Origin: an uncultured Verrucomicrobiales bacterium
Lineage (GTDB): Bacteria; Verrucomicrobiota; Verrucomicrobiia; Verrucomicrobiales; DEV007
NCBI GenBank assembly: GCA_913058215.1
Contig: CAJXQE010000017.1
Span: 1 to 38,057 of the forward strand
Direction: 5' to 3'
Length of the DNA stretch: 38,057 nucleotides
Under the pieces are notes generated by a model. The model made no database searches. It worked only from the letters and a program-made list of their open reading frames with translations, and was not told where the DNA came from. The stretch's first letter is position 1, and the number at the start of each line of letters is the position of its first letter. Positions 24,211-32,354 of the stretch are shown here, piece by piece. The position numbers and the translations under genes are program-made.

Positions 24211-24330
24211 TCATTGATTTAGCCATTCGGGCAATAATTCCAGCTCCATGCATGAGACACCTTCGCGACTTTTCATTTCAAGGTGTTTCAGGCTGATGCT
24301 CCCTTGCTTCAGCTCTACTGCAACGATTTC
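24211..24330 (-). pseudogene. Coding scrap between two secreted-protein genes
   Basis: On the minus strand a frame different from both neighbours overlaps the end of the PVC dehydrogenase gene and runs to TGA 24213-24211. It reads VELKQGSISLKHLEMKSREG, then VSCMELELLPEWLN. The alternating pattern, with 'V-x-L-K-x-G-x-x-x-L' and a closing 'M-x-L-x-L-x-P', resembles the last strands of beta-sandwich modules at the end of many secreted glycosidases. There is no plausible start, so I take it as the 3' remnant of a lost gene. Confidence 0.3.
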
Positions 24331-27300
24331 AGAAACACCACTAAATCACCAAGTTCCTGAGGACTGAGCACGGCGTCCATCCCCAAAGGCATCAGCGAAA
24401 CCGGTCCGGGTTCGATCTCTGCGATGTCCGACTTGGCGATGCGCTGCTCAGCTCCGCCCGGGCCGAGGACAAGTGCGACATGATCGGATGAGGCCTCTTT
24501 CAGGATACCGTAATGAGTAGTTCCTGTCCTGGTCTTCAGACTTACGGGTTCGTAACTGCGAACAAAATTTGAACTTGGGTAGACTATTGCTTCAAGCAGA
24601 TCACGTTCGGTTCGGATCTTGCCAATGCGAGTCAGGTCGGGGCCCATTTTGCCGCCGACGTAACCAATGGAATGACAGAGCGAACAGGCTGCCTTCTGAC
24701 TGTTATAGACAAGATGGCCACGCTTCCCGTCACCCTTTGCCACGCTTTCCTCCAGTCGATCAAGTTTCTGTTTTTGTTCCTTTTCACCTACATTCACCGA
24801 CGATAGCAGGGCTTCACCCTTCTCCCGAACCGATGGCGGGAAGCTTTCCAGGAGCGGCTCGAAACTGTCGGAACGAAGGGCGGATTTCGCTTTGGATTGA
24901 CTGAGAGAATCAATCAGTACGTTTGCGGTTTTTTCGTTACAAGCTTTGAAGGGTTTCAGCAAAATCGATAACTCCATGGGATTGATGTTCCTGAGAGCCA
25001 CGGCCAGACTTGACAGTTGTTCTCCGCTTAGTTCGGATTTCTCCAGGACCCCGGCAGCCGTGATCCGATCCATCGGCGGGCTCGATGCCGAAATGCTGGC
25101 AAGCAGAAGATCGAACTGGGCCTTTGGAGGAGTGGTTCGCTTGATTGAGGACAAGACATTCAGTGCGGACAATCTCAATCCTGCGGGGTATTTTGCATTT
25201 CCTGCTACAGCCAACAAAGGTTCTTCCAGTGCAGTGCTCGATCCCTTCGCGGGAGAAACAGCACGCAGCGCCGCGACCGTCTGCTTCAATACCTCCAGGC
25301 TGGATGAACTGAGAGATTGCGCCAATCCATCTGACCAGCTCAAGGGCATATTTTTCATCTGAGTATGGGAAACCGCGGTCAACAGAACCAATCGTGCTGC
25401 GTCACTCGTGGTAAGATCAGAAAGTGCAGTCGAAATCAATTTCTGAACCGGTTCGGTAACGGCGGATTGTGCGATCCGGGTTTGCAGTGCGTCTCTCTCT
25501 TCTTCGCCAAGGCGATCGATACGGGTCAACTGCTCGCGGTAGTAATCCGTCAGTTCTCCTCCCCATTCCGGATGAAACTGAATGATCCAGGCGGCAACCT
25601 CTTTCCTCGCAGTCTGTTTTGAGTTCAGTAACGGCACCACTTCATCGGCCCGTAAATCTCCGCCGTCCATCTGGTCGAGTGCTATCAGGGCGGCTCGATG
25701 CTTCCGTATGGCCGTCTCCTCTGCCTGAGTGGATAATTTCACGATGGCTTTGCGCAAAGAATCCGCATCACCGATTTCGATCAGCGCGTAAATCAAAGCG
25801 TGCTCGAGGGAACGGTCCGGTGATTCTCCGAGGCCGTCGAGCAATCTCAATACTGCATTCTTTGTTCCAAGTTGCCCCAGTGCGGTGGCGGCCTTGCGGC
25901 GGAGATGAGGGGACTCTCCCTCGAGACATTTTGCGAGCCCATCATAAGCGTCGGCATCCCGGTGAATGCCCGCCGAATGACAAGCTGCCTGCCTGACTTG
26001 ATCGGAGTCGTCGGAAAGCGCGAGTCGCACACTGGTTCGTGGCGCCGCGCCATCGATGCGAGTGAGCGCCCAGACTGCGTTCAACCTCGCCTGTTCGGAC
26101 TTCGATTGTTTCAATACATCGGACAAAGACGCGACAGCTTTTTCACCCCGCTTTGCAAGCGTGGCAATCGCACGGTCCTTCACCGCCACCCGGGAATCGT
26201 CGAGCCGTCTGGCGAGCTCTATTTCGTCTGCCTCTTCCCACGCTAACTTCAGCCCCCTCGGATCCACCACCTTCTTTCCGTCTCTGCGAGTGATTCGGTA
26301 AATCCCTCCCATGACTTCCGGTTTTGCGATTTGTGATGTCGGGCAACAGATCCGATACCAACCTCCGGTATCGATTACCACGAGGCTCCCGTCCGCATCT
26401 TCAAAAACATCGGTGGGATGAAATTCCGGATTGTCGGAAACGAGAAAGTCGCTGTCTTCTGTCTCAAAGGTCGATCCTGATGACTTCAGGATATGTCTCT
26501 GAACCCGACGGAGATTGAAATGGCAGGAAAACACATTGTCCTGAAAGTCTTTTCCGAGGATCTGGGATTCGTAACGGGTCACTCCGCAGGGCACGGCCGA
26601 GCCCAGTTGAGTCATCGGAGGCATCAGTTCGCCCGTGCGCACCAGTCCATCGAGCACTCCATGGACCTTTCCGAAAACACTACCGTAAGTGGTATGAACG
26701 AGAGCATCCTTTTTCCCTGCGTGGGGGCGATAGAAAAATGTGCAGGTAAATAAAGGATCGCCTGCCGGTGTAAAAGTCATTCCAACCGGATTGTCCATCC
26801 CTCCGCTCATGATGGAATCGTTTGCCGAACCGTCGGCGCGCCTGCGGAAAATGTGCCCCGCGGAATTCGTCACTGTTTTGCCACCGGGTCGCTCGTAGGT
26901 TTGCTCGGCGAAGGCTCCTTTGGTCCAGTAGATCCAGCCGTCCTGTCCGAGATACGGTCCGTGGAGATCGTTGGCGCATCCGGTCATAGTTTTGCCGTCG
27001 TGCCAGACGGTGCGCTCATCAGCGACACCGTCGTCATCGGTATCCACCAGTTTCCAGATCACGGGCACTGCCGAAACATATACTGCGCCCTCATGGCAAA
27101 GAACGCCTTCCGGAAACATCATCCCGTCGGCAAAGACTGTGCTCTTGTCGAAAATCCCGTCGCCATCAGTATCGACGAGACGCATGATGCGATGGTCCTT
27201 TTTTTTGTATTGTTCCTCAGATTTTCCGGAAAAGCCGCTTGAGTCAGAAACAAACAAACGCCCTTTTTCATCGAAGTCCGCCTCGATCGGGCGATTGACG

Positions 27301-27452
27301 AGGGGCGGTCCCGCTATTTTTTCAACCTGAAATCCTTCCGGCACGGTCAGGGTCTGACTTTCAAATTTGAATTCAGCGGAGCGGGATTGCGGCGTCAGGC
27401 TGATGACAGCAACTATCACAAGGGACATTAAAAAGGCTCGGTTCTGTTCCAT
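24315..27452 (-). CDS. PVC-type membrane-bound dehydrogenase with HEAT repeats and C-terminal cytochrome domain, 1045 aa
   Basis: A signal peptide (residues 1-25) precedes a propeller of the Pirellula/Verrucomicrobium dehydrogenase type (about 30-400): VPEGFQVEKIAGPPLVNRPI, GRLFVSDSSGFSG, two DTDGDG-like calcium loops, MTGCANDLHGPYLGQDGWIY and STFETEDSDFLVSDNPEFHP. Residues about 420-880 are HEAT-like helical repeats (ARLNAVWALTRIDG, LRRKAATALGQLG). The end is the short PVC haem domain with CSLCH at 923-927, GGKMGPDLTRIG and VSLMPLGMDAVLSPQELGDL. This three-part plan is typical of Planctomycetota and Verrucomicrobiota, where many copies occur; substrates are generally unknown, probably sugars or sugar alcohols. 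It leads the minus-strand run toward 15513. An IS element lies 105 bases upstream and may have changed its promoter. Confidence 0.9.
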   Translation of the reverse strand: MEQNRAFLMSLVIVAVISLTPQSRSAEFKFESQTLTVPEGFQVEKIAGPPLVNRPIEADFDEKGRLFVSDSSGFSGKSEEQYKKKDHRIMRLVDTDGDGIFDKSTVFADGMMFPEGVLCHEGAVYVSAVPVIWKLVDTDDDGVADERTVWHDGKTMTGCANDLHGPYLGQDGWIYWTKGAFAEQTYERPGGKTVTNSAGHIFRRRADGSANDSIMSGGMDNPVGMTFTPAGDPLFTCTFFYRPHAGKKDALVHTTYGSVFGKVHGVLDGLVRTGELMPPMTQLGSAVPCGVTRYESQILGKDFQDNVFSCHFNLRRVQRHILKSSGSTFETEDSDFLVSDNPEFHPTDVFEDADGSLVVIDTGGWYRICCPTSQIAKPEVMGGIYRITRRDGKKVVDPRGLKLAWEEADEIELARRLDDSRVAVKDRAIATLAKRGEKAVASLSDVLKQSKSEQARLNAVWALTRIDGAAPRTSVRLALSDDSDQVRQAACHSAGIHRDADAYDGLAKCLEGESPHLRRKAATALGQLGTKNAVLRLLDGLGESPDRSLEHALIYALIEIGDADSLRKAIVKLSTQAEETAIRKHRAALIALDQMDGGDLRADEVVPLLNSKQTARKEVAAWIIQFHPEWGGELTDYYREQLTRIDRLGEEERDALQTRIAQSAVTEPVQKLISTALSDLTTSDAARLVLLTAVSHTQMKNMPLSWSDGLAQSLSSSSLEVLKQTVAALRAVSPAKGSSTALEEPLLAVAGNAKYPAGLRLSALNVLSSIKRTTPPKAQFDLLLASISASSPPMDRITAAGVLEKSELSGEQLSSLAVALRNINPMELSILLKPFKACNEKTANVLIDSLSQSKAKSALRSDSFEPLLESFPPSVREKGEALLSSVNVGEKEQKQKLDRLEESVAKGDGKRGHLVYNSQKAACSLCHSIGYVGGKMGPDLTRIGKIRTERDLLEAIVYPSSNFVRSYEPVSLKTRTGTTHYGILKEASSDHVALVLGPGGAEQRIAKSDIAEIEPGPVSLMPLGMDAVLSPQELGDLVVFLKSLQ

Positions 27453-27577
27453 GATTCAGTGCGTCGGCCGCCGGGAGTGACGGGTAAATTTGCCTCAGGA
27501 TTCTCGCATGGGTGGTTTTGGACTGCGATCTGATTTTGATACGTGAACGAGACAGCGTGTTGACTCATAAATAAAGA

Positions 27578-27599
27578 CACCGAAGCGCCAGCTTCGGTG
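27578..27599. repeat. Perfect hairpin inside the left IS end
   Basis: CACCGAAGC (27578-27586), loop GCCA, then GCTTCGGTG (27591-27599). It lies between the two left-end motifs and before the transposase start, so it could act as a weak terminator against outside transcription or as a transposase-related structure. No T-run follows it. Confidence 0.6.
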
Positions 27600-27644
27600 T
27601 AAGAGCGGAGGTTCGGTTGACTCAAAAATAGGACACCGTGGCAA

Positions 27645-29018
27645 ATGGCAGCCACGATGAGCCAGAATACCCGAAACGAATACCTCGAAAAGATGCGCGA
27701 GCGGTACTTCCGCATGACCGGTCGGGTGGCCCGCAGTAAGCTCCTCGACGAGTTTTGCGAAGTGACCGGACACGAGCGGAAATACGCAACGAAACTTCTT
27801 GGTCGAAAACGTTGCAAGAACCCCGGCCTGACCCGACGCGGGAGGCCACCAACCTATGGTGAGGCCGAAAAGATCGTCATCAAAGCAATCTGGATAGGCT
27901 GCGAACAGCCATGCGGAAAGAGGCTCAAGCCTGCGCTTCGCGATTGGTTGCCCGCCTATGAAAAACGGGAAGGGCTGCTCGATGACGGAGTCAGGCAACG
28001 AGTTCTTAGAATCAGCCCTGCCCAAATTGATCGCCTCCTTGCCTCCGAGAAAATCAACTCAAAAGCCAAGTATCGTCCCGGCCTCAAAGCTAACGCTGCA
28101 GTTAAAGCAACCATCCCAATCCGAGCTGAAAACTGGAACACCGACGAGCCCGGTTGGACCGAAGCGGATACAGTGGCACTTTGCGGAGGATCAATGCAGG
28201 GAGACTTCGTCTGGGCGCTTACCTGCACCGATATTGCGACTGGATGGACGGAAGCCCGCGCAACATGGAATCGTGGCCAACACGGCGTCTGTGAAGCGTT
28301 TAAGCGTATCGAAGGCGCATTGCCCTTCAGTCTCAAAGGAGTCGATACCGACAACGGAGGAGAGTTTTTGAATTGGCACCTAGTGAGTCATTTTGCCGAC
28401 CGCGAAGTAAAAATCGAACAAACTCGATCCCGTCCCTACCACAAAAATGACCAGGCCCATATTGAGCAGAAAAATTACACGCACGTAAGAGCATTGCTGG
28501 GATACGACCGCATTGGATACGTCGAAATAACCGACTCCCTCGACAGGTTACTGGCATATTGGTCACTGTGGAACAACCTCTACAGTCCGACGATGCGCCA
28601 AGTTGCAAAGCGACGGGAGAAAGGCGGAAAAGTCGTAAGAACTCACGAGAAGAATCCGAAAACGCCCTGTCAGCGAGTGCTGGAAAGCGACTGTTCGGAA
28701 GAAGTCTCGAAAGCCCTCAAGCAACTTCAAAAGCAAATCGACCCATTTGAAGGGAAAGAGAGAATCGAAAAATGGCTGAGCAAAATATGGGAGCTTGTCG
28801 GAAAGATGAATCGAGCTCAAAATGAAGGAGAAGACACCTCGGAAATGGCGGCAGCGTGGCAATGCCCCGGCCTCCGCTACGCTCCGTCCGTGCCATTGCC
28901 ACGCACACCCTCCGGGTGCACAGGCAGCGAGAAGACAGATAACCAGGAACTGAAACCTAAGACCACAAAGACCCGAACTACGGAGTCCTCTGAAGCAACC
29001 GCACCGTCCGCAGCCTAA
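27645..29018 (+). CDS. DDE (integrase-core) transposase, 457 aa
   Basis: Residues 1-60 contain a DNA-binding helical region (MSQNTRNEYLEKMRERYFRM and KLLDEF, then HERKYATKLL). The rve/integrase catalytic core follows: TEADTV with the first Asp, VDTDNGGEFLNW with the second Asp, and RSRPYHKNDQAHIEQKN with the Glu, so all three catalytic residues are present and the frame is intact. I do not name the IS family. The C-terminus is unusual: the codons at 28854-28922 are formed by inverted repeats (GCGTGGCAATG and its complement, then CACCC/GGGTG). They give a low-complexity Pro/Ser/Thr-rich end, as if a palindromic element had inserted in frame. The start ATG 27645 follows the second left-end repeat closely, so the promoter probably lies in the IS end. 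Confidence 0.88.
   Translation: MAATMSQNTRNEYLEKMRERYFRMTGRVARSKLLDEFCEVTGHERKYATKLLGRKRCKNPGLTRRGRPPTYGEAEKIVIKAIWIGCEQPCGKRLKPALRDWLPAYEKREGLLDDGVRQRVLRISPAQIDRLLASEKINSKAKYRPGLKANAAVKATIPIRAENWNTDEPGWTEADTVALCGGSMQGDFVWALTCTDIATGWTEARATWNRGQHGVCEAFKRIEGALPFSLKGVDTDNGGEFLNWHLVSHFADREVKIEQTRSRPYHKNDQAHIEQKNYTHVRALLGYDRIGYVEITDSLDRLLAYWSLWNNLYSPTMRQVAKRREKGGKVVRTHEKNPKTPCQRVLESDCSEEVSKALKQLQKQIDPFEGKERIEKWLSKIWELVGKMNRAQNEGEDTSEMAAAWQCPGLRYAPSVPLPRTPSGCTGSEKTDNQELKPKTTKTRTTESSEATAPSAA
28854..28918. repeat. REP-like inverted repeats inside the 3' end of the transposase gene
   Basis: GCGTGGCAATG at 28854-28864 is perfectly complementary to CATTGCCACGC at 28894-28904, with 29 GC-rich bases between. 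It is followed by a small CACCC-TCC-GGGTG hairpin at 28906-28918. The composition differs from the surrounding coding sequence, and the stop codon comes about 100 bases later. Confidence 0.75.
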
Positions 29019-29095
29019 CACTTTACCAGAGTGTCTTTTATTTATGAGTCAACAGGGACAGTCTGACCGACGTAGCTTGAACTATAGTGGTGGAG

Positions 29096-30223
29096 ATGAA
29101 GGGAATTGAAATAAAACGTTTTTTGACTGCTCTCTGGTTCGTGGGTTTTCCATTTGGTCTGACGGGCGCAGAAGAAGCACCGGCGAACCCCGCACCGGTT
29201 CCTAAGCTATCGGTAAAGAGGACTCTAGTGGTGAGTGGGCAGGGCTATTTTCCTGTGGCACTTCGATTGAAAGACGATCGGATTGCGGTTGTCCTGCGCG
29301 GAGGTGGAGGACATCTGAGTATCAAGGGCCGGTTGGACATGGTATTTTCCAGTGATGAAGGGAAGACCTGGACAAAGCCAATCGTAGTAGTGGACTCACC
29401 TGCGGATGACCGGAATCCTTCACTGGGCCAGGCGGAGGATGGCACCCTCGTAGTCGGTTTCTGGAGGACGGAAACTTACGACGAAAACGGCCGCTATAAT
29501 CCGAAGCTCGATAAACCGCGTTCCACCTGGGTAACTCGCTCAGCCGATGGCGGGAAGACGTGGGAAAAGCCGAAGCAAATCGATGTCGCTGATATTTCTT
29601 TTGGTAGTCCATTCGGACGCATCGTCACCTTGGCGGATGGCACGATGTTGATGGCTATTTACGGTTACGATGTTCGACAACCGGATGCGGAGGAGGGAGG
29701 AACCCGTAATCACAGTTATGTGTATCAGTCGGGGGACAATGGGCAAACCTGGAGACGGATCTCGGAAATCGGAGACGGGAAACAGCAGCTAAACGAAACC
29801 TCATTATTGCTGCTGCCGGAAGGAAAACTGCTTGCCGCGATTCGCTCCCGCGCCGGGGAAGCCTGGGTCTCCGAGAGCAGTGATGAGGGGCTTACCTGGT
29901 CGAAAACCCGTCAGATATCGCCTGTGAACGGGCATCCGGCGGATCTCTGTCTGCTGCAGGATGGAAGGGTGTTGATGACGGTGGGAAATCGTATCGGCCC
30001 CTTCGGAGTCGTGGGAATTGTCGGGACCGCCGCGGGTGAGTTCGATTGGGGAAAACGCTTCTCACTGGTTGATGATGCCAACAGCCGCGACTGTGGATAT
30101 CCCAGCAGCATTGCGCTCAAAGATGGCCGGATTCTGACGCTTTATTATGCAACCCGGGCCAAAGAGCAGGCCGAGTGGCGAGTGCATTGCGGCGCGGTGC
30201 TTTATGCGGTGCCCACCGGGTAG
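29096..30223 (+). CDS. Secreted sialidase-like (BNR/Asp-box) beta-propeller protein, 375 aa
   Basis: ATG 29096 is preferred to the in-frame GTG 29087; both lie only about 30-40 bases after the IS right end. A signal peptide (FLTALWFVGFPFGLTGA) is followed by a six-bladed propeller with four Asp boxes: SSDEGKTW, SADGGKTW, SGDNGQTW and SSDEGLTW. PVALRLKDDRIAVVLRGGGG and RDCGYPSSIALKDGRILTLYY are characteristic family blocks. It is a distant relative of the sialidase-like protein at 15513-16763, not a copy. The natural substrate is unknown. Because the IS ends so close to the start codon, the native promoter and ribosome binding site were probably displaced, and expression may now depend on the IS. 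It converges on the S9 peptidase gene with 45 bases between them. Confidence 0.85.
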   Translation: MKGIEIKRFLTALWFVGFPFGLTGAEEAPANPAPVPKLSVKRTLVVSGQGYFPVALRLKDDRIAVVLRGGGGHLSIKGRLDMVFSSDEGKTWTKPIVVVDSPADDRNPSLGQAEDGTLVVGFWRTETYDENGRYNPKLDKPRSTWVTRSADGGKTWEKPKQIDVADISFGSPFGRIVTLADGTMLMAIYGYDVRQPDAEEGGTRNHSYVYQSGDNGQTWRRISEIGDGKQQLNETSLLLLPEGKLLAAIRSRAGEAWVSESSDEGLTWSKTRQISPVNGHPADLCLLQDGRVLMTVGNRIGPFGVVGIVGTAAGEFDWGKRFSLVDDANSRDCGYPSSIALKDGRILTLYYATRAKEQAEWRVHCGAVLYAVPTG

Positions 30224-30268
30224 CCCCAGGTTCGACTGCCAGGAACGGAATTCTTTATGGTTTCGAAG

Positions 30269-32284
30269 TCACCTGGAGTGTTGATCGAACCAGTCCAGAA
30301 TCCGGTTCAATTTGTCAGCGCGATGGCGCGGTTGGCGAATTCCGTGCGGTTCATCCGGGTAGATGATGAGTCCGGTGGGAACCCCTGCCTGGAACAGGGC
30401 CCGGTGGAAGGCCCGGCCCATCGGCAGCGGGCAACGCCGATCGTCTCTTGAGTTGAGCAACAGTGTCGGAGTCTCGACCCGACCTGCGTATGTCAGAGGA
30501 CTGTGATGGTCCATCGAGTTAGGCACCTCCCAGGGCTTGCCACCGAACTCCCATTCTGTCCAACTCTGCAAATCGCTCAGAGTCCACATCATCGTCATAT
30601 CCGTGACTGCATTTTCCGCGACCGCGGCACGAAATCGATTCGTTTGCCCGACCAGCCAACTCGTCATGTATCCGCCGTAACTGACTCCGTAAACGAAGAG
30701 CTGATCCGGATCGGCCATTCCTTCCTCGATCAGGAAATCGACGCCGGTAAGAATATCGCGCATATCACCACCTCCCAGATCCCCGCGATTGGCATCGAGA
30801 AAAGCGAGTCCATACCCGGTGCTGCCACGAAAATTGGGTTTGAAGATTGCGTAAGCTTTGGAGGCGAGGATCTGATCGTTGAAGCCGGCCCCGAGACCGG
30901 CGCGATGATGTGGCCCTCCGTGCGGGAGGACGATCAATTTGTAGGGGGGCTTCGCGATATCCGGATGCGGAATGACGAGAGCTCCTTCTATCTTCATGCC
31001 TTCTCCGTTGTCCCATGAGACCCCCTGACTGGATGCGTTCAGTCTCGGCGGCAACTGCGATTCGACCCGGGGACGAAAACCACTCTCCCGCTCCCGGGCC
31101 TGAGCATAGGCCGTGTCTATTCCATCGCCGTCGGAAATCTCACCGGTATCGATGTTGATAATGAAACGTTTTGAATCCAGCCCAACACTTGAAGTGTAGA
31201 TCATGTGATCATCGTTCTCCCAGCAATTCCTTAGCAATGACATATTGGGTGACGGTGTCTCCTGAAAGTCGAGCTCAGGATCACGGAAGTTAAAGAGAGT
31301 CCGTGTTTTCGGATTCTCACCGGGCGTCACCACAGCAAAATTGTATATATCCTGATGGGGACCACGACGTGGTGATGTCAGGCAAATTAAGCGTGACCCG
31401 TCAGGTGAGAATCGCGGTGAAAATTCGGGGCCCGGGCCGTTTGTCAGCTGCCGCAGTTCTTTCGTCTCTACATCGATTTCCCAGAGGTCGTAGTTTTTGT
31501 TGACGCTGTAGCGCGCCGACTCCTGATCGTCGGTTCGGTTGGCATGAACCACGATTGTCCTTCCATCAGGAGACCACTGCGGATCGCCGTACCAAAATGA
31601 GTCATCAGTCAGGCGCGTGATCCGTTCAGTACCAAAGTCTCCCGGTGCCCCTTCCAGATCGGCGATCCAGATTTCAGCTGGCCCAAACCCGGTATAGCCC
31701 TCGCCCTGATCCTGACGGGCTACCACAAGATCGCCCTCGATCTCAGCTTCTGTTAGTGGGTCCACGCCATCATCAGCCACGAACAGCAAACGTCGACCAT
31801 CCGGCGAAAAGGCAATCCGACCGTAGAACTGATCCGGGTAGACTCGCCCGTAAGGCTTCTCAGGTCCAGCGAGCGGAATCGCCTCCCCGCCTGCCGTCGG
31901 GATGAGCCATAGATCAACCGTGGCTTCAGAATATGGCGGCGCGGCCGGAGTCTGCTTCCACCCCTCAGGGCGTGGACGCGTTGAAAGAAAAACAATCCAC
32001 TTTCCATCCGGTGAGAAAAGCGGATCCCGGGCATCAGGTTCGCCGGGCTCCATCAGGTTGGATTCCAGCGGGGTTCCCGTCGATCGCCAGAGCGAGTGAC
32101 GCTCCACTCTGTTATCAGGATCGATCCAGTTGTGAACTGAGACTCCCACCTTGCCGTCCGGCGACACTGAAATCGGATGAAAGCTCTCCGCGAGATAAAG
32201 ATCGTCGATCTCCCAGGGCCGGGAATCCTGACCGAAGATCGAATTCGTCAGCAGGACAAAAAAGATGGGAAGAAGGTATTTCAT
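30269..32284 (-). CDS. Secreted S9 family (prolyl-oligopeptidase-type) serine peptidase, 671 aa
   Basis: ATG 32284 is chosen because it starts a signal peptide (MKYLLPIFFVLLTNSIFGQ); the frame is open to 32470 without signal character. Residues about 30-400 form a TolB/DPP-like propeller with repeated SPDG-type blades (ISVSPDGKVGVS, PLFSPDGKWIVF, IAFSPDGRRLLF, PQWSPDGRTIVVH). Residues about 410-671 form an alpha/beta hydrolase domain. The catalytic triad is visible: Ser535 in YGVSYGGY, Asp614 or Asp615 in LNSRDDRRCP, and His647 in YPDEPHG. Such enzymes cut short peptides, often after proline or alanine, in the periplasm. It follows the WD40 gene after 70 bases on the same strand and may belong to the same transcript as the DUF1549-DUF1501-WD40 set. 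Confidence 0.92.
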   Translation of the reverse strand: MKYLLPIFFVLLTNSIFGQDSRPWEIDDLYLAESFHPISVSPDGKVGVSVHNWIDPDNRVERHSLWRSTGTPLESNLMEPGEPDARDPLFSPDGKWIVFLSTRPRPEGWKQTPAAPPYSEATVDLWLIPTAGGEAIPLAGPEKPYGRVYPDQFYGRIAFSPDGRRLLFVADDGVDPLTEAEIEGDLVVARQDQGEGYTGFGPAEIWIADLEGAPGDFGTERITRLTDDSFWYGDPQWSPDGRTIVVHANRTDDQESARYSVNKNYDLWEIDVETKELRQLTNGPGPEFSPRFSPDGSRLICLTSPRRGPHQDIYNFAVVTPGENPKTRTLFNFRDPELDFQETPSPNMSLLRNCWENDDHMIYTSSVGLDSKRFIINIDTGEISDGDGIDTAYAQARERESGFRPRVESQLPPRLNASSQGVSWDNGEGMKIEGALVIPHPDIAKPPYKLIVLPHGGPHHRAGLGAGFNDQILASKAYAIFKPNFRGSTGYGLAFLDANRGDLGGGDMRDILTGVDFLIEEGMADPDQLFVYGVSYGGYMTSWLVGQTNRFRAAVAENAVTDMTMMWTLSDLQSWTEWEFGGKPWEVPNSMDHHSPLTYAGRVETPTLLLNSRDDRRCPLPMGRAFHRALFQAGVPTGLIIYPDEPHGIRQPRHRADKLNRILDWFDQHSR

Positions 32285-32354
32285 GATAGCCCGGTGATTC
32301 AAAACTTGCTCCTCGGAAAACGCGAATCTGGAGACACTTGGTGGGTTGAAAGTA

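Larger units (their letters stand above)
27558..29054 (+). mobile_element. Insertion sequence, about 1.5 kb, with 18-bp perfect terminal inverted repeats
   Basis: TGTTGACTCATAAATAAA stands at 27558-27575 and its exact complement at 29037-29054; similarity continues inward as GACAC with one extra A on the right. The element carries one transposase gene. A second, imperfect copy of the left end lies inside it at 27617-27637 (TTGACTCAAAAATAGGACACC), and a perfect 9-bp-stem hairpin (27578-27599, loop GCCA) lies between them. No clear target-site duplication flanks the ends. The element sits between two divergently oriented secreted-protein genes and takes up most of the space between them. Confidence 0.85.

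Noticed and set aside
27545-29063. Target-site duplication of the IS (GACAG near both ends)
   Set aside because: The GACAG words lie at different distances from the two inverted repeats (GACAGCG before the left end, GGGACAG after the right end), so they do not form a proper duplication.
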